Positions 15,771 to 16,195 of a DNA stretch of 16,195 bases are shown one piece after another; within the stretch, counting starts at the first letter, position 1; every line of letters begins with the position of its first letter. The position numbers and the translations under genes are program-made. The stretch covers positions 1 through 16,195 of the forward strand of contig CAMWQD010000007.1 in the NCBI GenBank assembly GCA_947176325.1, given 5' to 3'. The notes under the pieces were generated by a model. The model was not told the DNA's origin. It was given only the letters and a program-made list of their open reading frames with translations, and did no database searches. Origin of the DNA: an uncultured Bacteroidales bacterium (GTDB taxonomy: Bacteria > Bacteroidota > Bacteroidia > Bacteroidales > P3).

Positions 15771-15783
15771 CCTTTTCCTTTCT
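15771..15783 (-). promoter_or_regulatory. Extended Shine-Dalgarno-like site of rpsU
   Basis: On the minus strand these bases read AGAAAGGAAAAGG. The first eight, AGAAAGGA, are complementary to the usual bacterial 16S 3' tail (CCUCCUUUCU), ending 13 bases before the ATG; a second AAAGG ends 8 bases before it. Such a match stands out in a phylum where SD use is rare, and fits the reported translational self-control of bS21. Confidence 0.5.
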
Positions 15784-15823
15784 TAATGGTTAATACTTTG
15801 TTTTCTTCCCCCGAAAGGGACGG

Positions 15824-15831
15824 CAAAAATA
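15824..15831 (-). promoter_or_regulatory. Candidate -7 promoter element for rpsU
   Basis: On the minus strand these bases read TATTTTTG, an exact TAnnTTTG match 61 bp upstream of the rpsU ATG. The position 19 bp upstream is TTTT, three of four to TTTG. This would give a leader of about 55 bases containing the SD-like site. Confidence 0.55.
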
Positions 15832-15837
15832 GTTTTT

Positions 15838-15868
15838 TTTGCTGAATAAAAAAAATTGACTAATTTCG
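15838..15868 (+). promoter_or_regulatory. Promoter of the tRNA-Cys/tRNA-Glu operon
   Basis: TTTG at 15838-15841 and TAATTTCG at 15861-15868 are separated by exactly 19 bp, the ideal spacing for the Bacteroidota primary sigma promoter TTTG-N19-TAnnTTTG, with one mismatch. The -7 element ends 12 bp before the first base of tRNA-Cys, leaving a leader of a few bases. Confidence 0.75.
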
Positions 15869-15880
15869 CATTTCCATAAT

Positions 15881-15951
15881 GGTCCCATGGCCGAGTGGTT
15901 AGGTACCGGTCTGCAAAACCGTTGACAGCAGTTCGAATCTGCTTGGGACCT
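15881..15951 (+). tRNA. tRNA-Cys (anticodon GCA)
   Basis: A 71-base cloverleaf. The acceptor stem GGTCCCA / TGGGACC pairs fully, the discriminator is T as expected for tRNA-Cys, the T arm AGCAG / CTGCT pairs fully around TTCGAAT, and the loop CTGCAAA places GCA at 15913-15915. The anticodon stem has four good pairs and a C-T mismatch at its outer end (15906 with 15922). The 3' CCA is not encoded. tRNA-Glu follows after 6 bp. Confidence 0.95.
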
Positions 15952-15957
15952 CTCGAT

Positions 15958-16029
15958 GCTCCTATCTTCTAATGGTTAGGAAACTAGATTCTCAGTCTAG
16001 GAATCGGGGTTCGATTCCCCGTGGGAGTA
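15958..16029 (+). tRNA. tRNA-Glu (anticodon CTC)
   Basis: A 72-base cloverleaf. The acceptor stem GCTCCTA / TGGGAGT pairs with two G-T wobbles, the anticodon stem CTAGA / TCTAG is perfect, the loop TTCTCAG places CTC at 15991-15993, and the T arm CGGGG / CCCCG encloses TTCGATT. The D arm TTCTAATGGTTAGGA is typical of tRNA-Glu. It reads GAG codons; a second tRNA-Glu with TTC must lie elsewhere. The 3' CCA is not encoded. Confidence 0.94.
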
Positions 16030-16038
16030 CGAAGATTA

Positions 16039-16084
16039 AACACCCAATTTTACACCCGTGTAGAGTTGGGTGTTCTTGTTTTTA
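16039..16084 (+). terminator. Rho-independent terminator of the tRNA operon
   Basis: A perfect 9-bp outer stem AACACCCAA / TTGGGTGTT (16039-16047 with 16066-16074) holds an inner TACA / TGTA hairpin with a CCCG loop, and is followed by a T-rich run. It begins 9 bp after tRNA-Glu. Confidence 0.85.
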
Positions 16085-16112
16085 GGCCTTTCGTATATGA
16101 ACGTTCCCAAAA

Positions 16113-16163
16113 TGTTAAAAATTGTTAAAAAATTTGTTGGGATAGAAAAACATTGTACTTTTG
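16113..16163 (+). promoter_or_regulatory. Strong promoter reading out of the window, with phased A-tracts
   Basis: TTTG at 16133-16136 and TACTTTTG at 16156-16163 are exact matches to the Bacteroidota promoter with the ideal 19-bp spacer. Directly upstream, TGTTAAAA occurs twice (16113-16120 and 16123-16130), spaced 10 bp, one helical turn, which suggests an UP-like or curved element. The 32 bp that remain contain no start codon in a convincing frame, so the gene served lies beyond the window. Confidence 0.7.
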
Positions 16164-16195
16164 TGTCACGGAGAGATAGTAAAACCGTTGAAAGC

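Noticed and set aside
1..16195. Mobile elements, CRISPR arrays, defence genes or riboswitches
   Set aside because: No regularly spaced repeats, transposase or integrase motifs, terminal inverted repeats or known riboswitch cores were seen. The tRNA genes have no adjacent integrase or repeated 3' end that would mark an attachment site.

Overview
The window looks like a chromosomal stretch from a member of the Bacteroidota, most likely of a T9SS-positive lineage rather than Bacteroides proper, which lacks this system. The grounds are: a type IX secretion sortase (porU) and a protein with a T9SS type A C-terminal sorting domain; a Bacteroidota-type long signal peptidase I and bS21; and repeated promoter cores of the phylum's TTTG / TAnnTTTG form, two of them with the ideal 19-bp spacer. 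The DNA is moderately GC-rich by eye. I see no species-level marker. No insertion sequence, integrase, phage gene or CRISPR array is visible, and the genes are mostly housekeeping.

Layout. (1) 1-1357, minus strand: a tight two-gene operon of exported proteins. The first is a 191-aa secreted protein with a T9SS sorting domain; 1 bp after it comes a signal-peptide-bearing protein with a Bacteroidota KYQ-type surface domain, cut by the window edge. (2) 1462-5074, plus strand: tig (trigger factor), clpP and lepB, separated by 6 and 7 bp and probably co-transcribed. This links folding of new chains, proteolysis and signal-peptide removal; clpX is not next to clpP. (3) 5083-9666, minus strand: a 1527-aa TamB-family envelope protein, convergent with lepB and starting at a TTG codon. 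(4) 9706-14194, plus strand: tsaD (tRNA t6A synthesis) and porU (T9SS sortase). (5) 14198-15762, minus strand: miaB (tRNA ms2 modification) and rpsU (bS21), with a perfect rho-independent terminator between them. (6) 15838-16084, plus strand: tRNA-Cys(GCA) and tRNA-Glu(CTC) with their own promoter and terminator. (7) 16085-16195: a strong promoter reading out of the window.

Two themes tie the genes together. One is envelope and export biology: lepB removes signal peptides, TamB serves outer-membrane biogenesis, PorU removes sorting domains and anchors T9SS cargo, and the 782-1357 product is a candidate cargo. The other is translation: trigger factor, bS21, two tRNAs and two tRNA-modifying enzymes (TsaD at A37 of ANN-decoding tRNAs, MiaB at A37 of UNN-decoding tRNAs). 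The most interesting details are in the small control regions: a 39-bp divergent region with face-to-face promoter cores, an extended Shine-Dalgarno match before rpsU, a terminator hard against the miaB start, and interlocked rpsU/tRNA promoters. I did not find a clearly new multi-gene system. The nearest candidate is the uncharacterised secreted pair at the left end.
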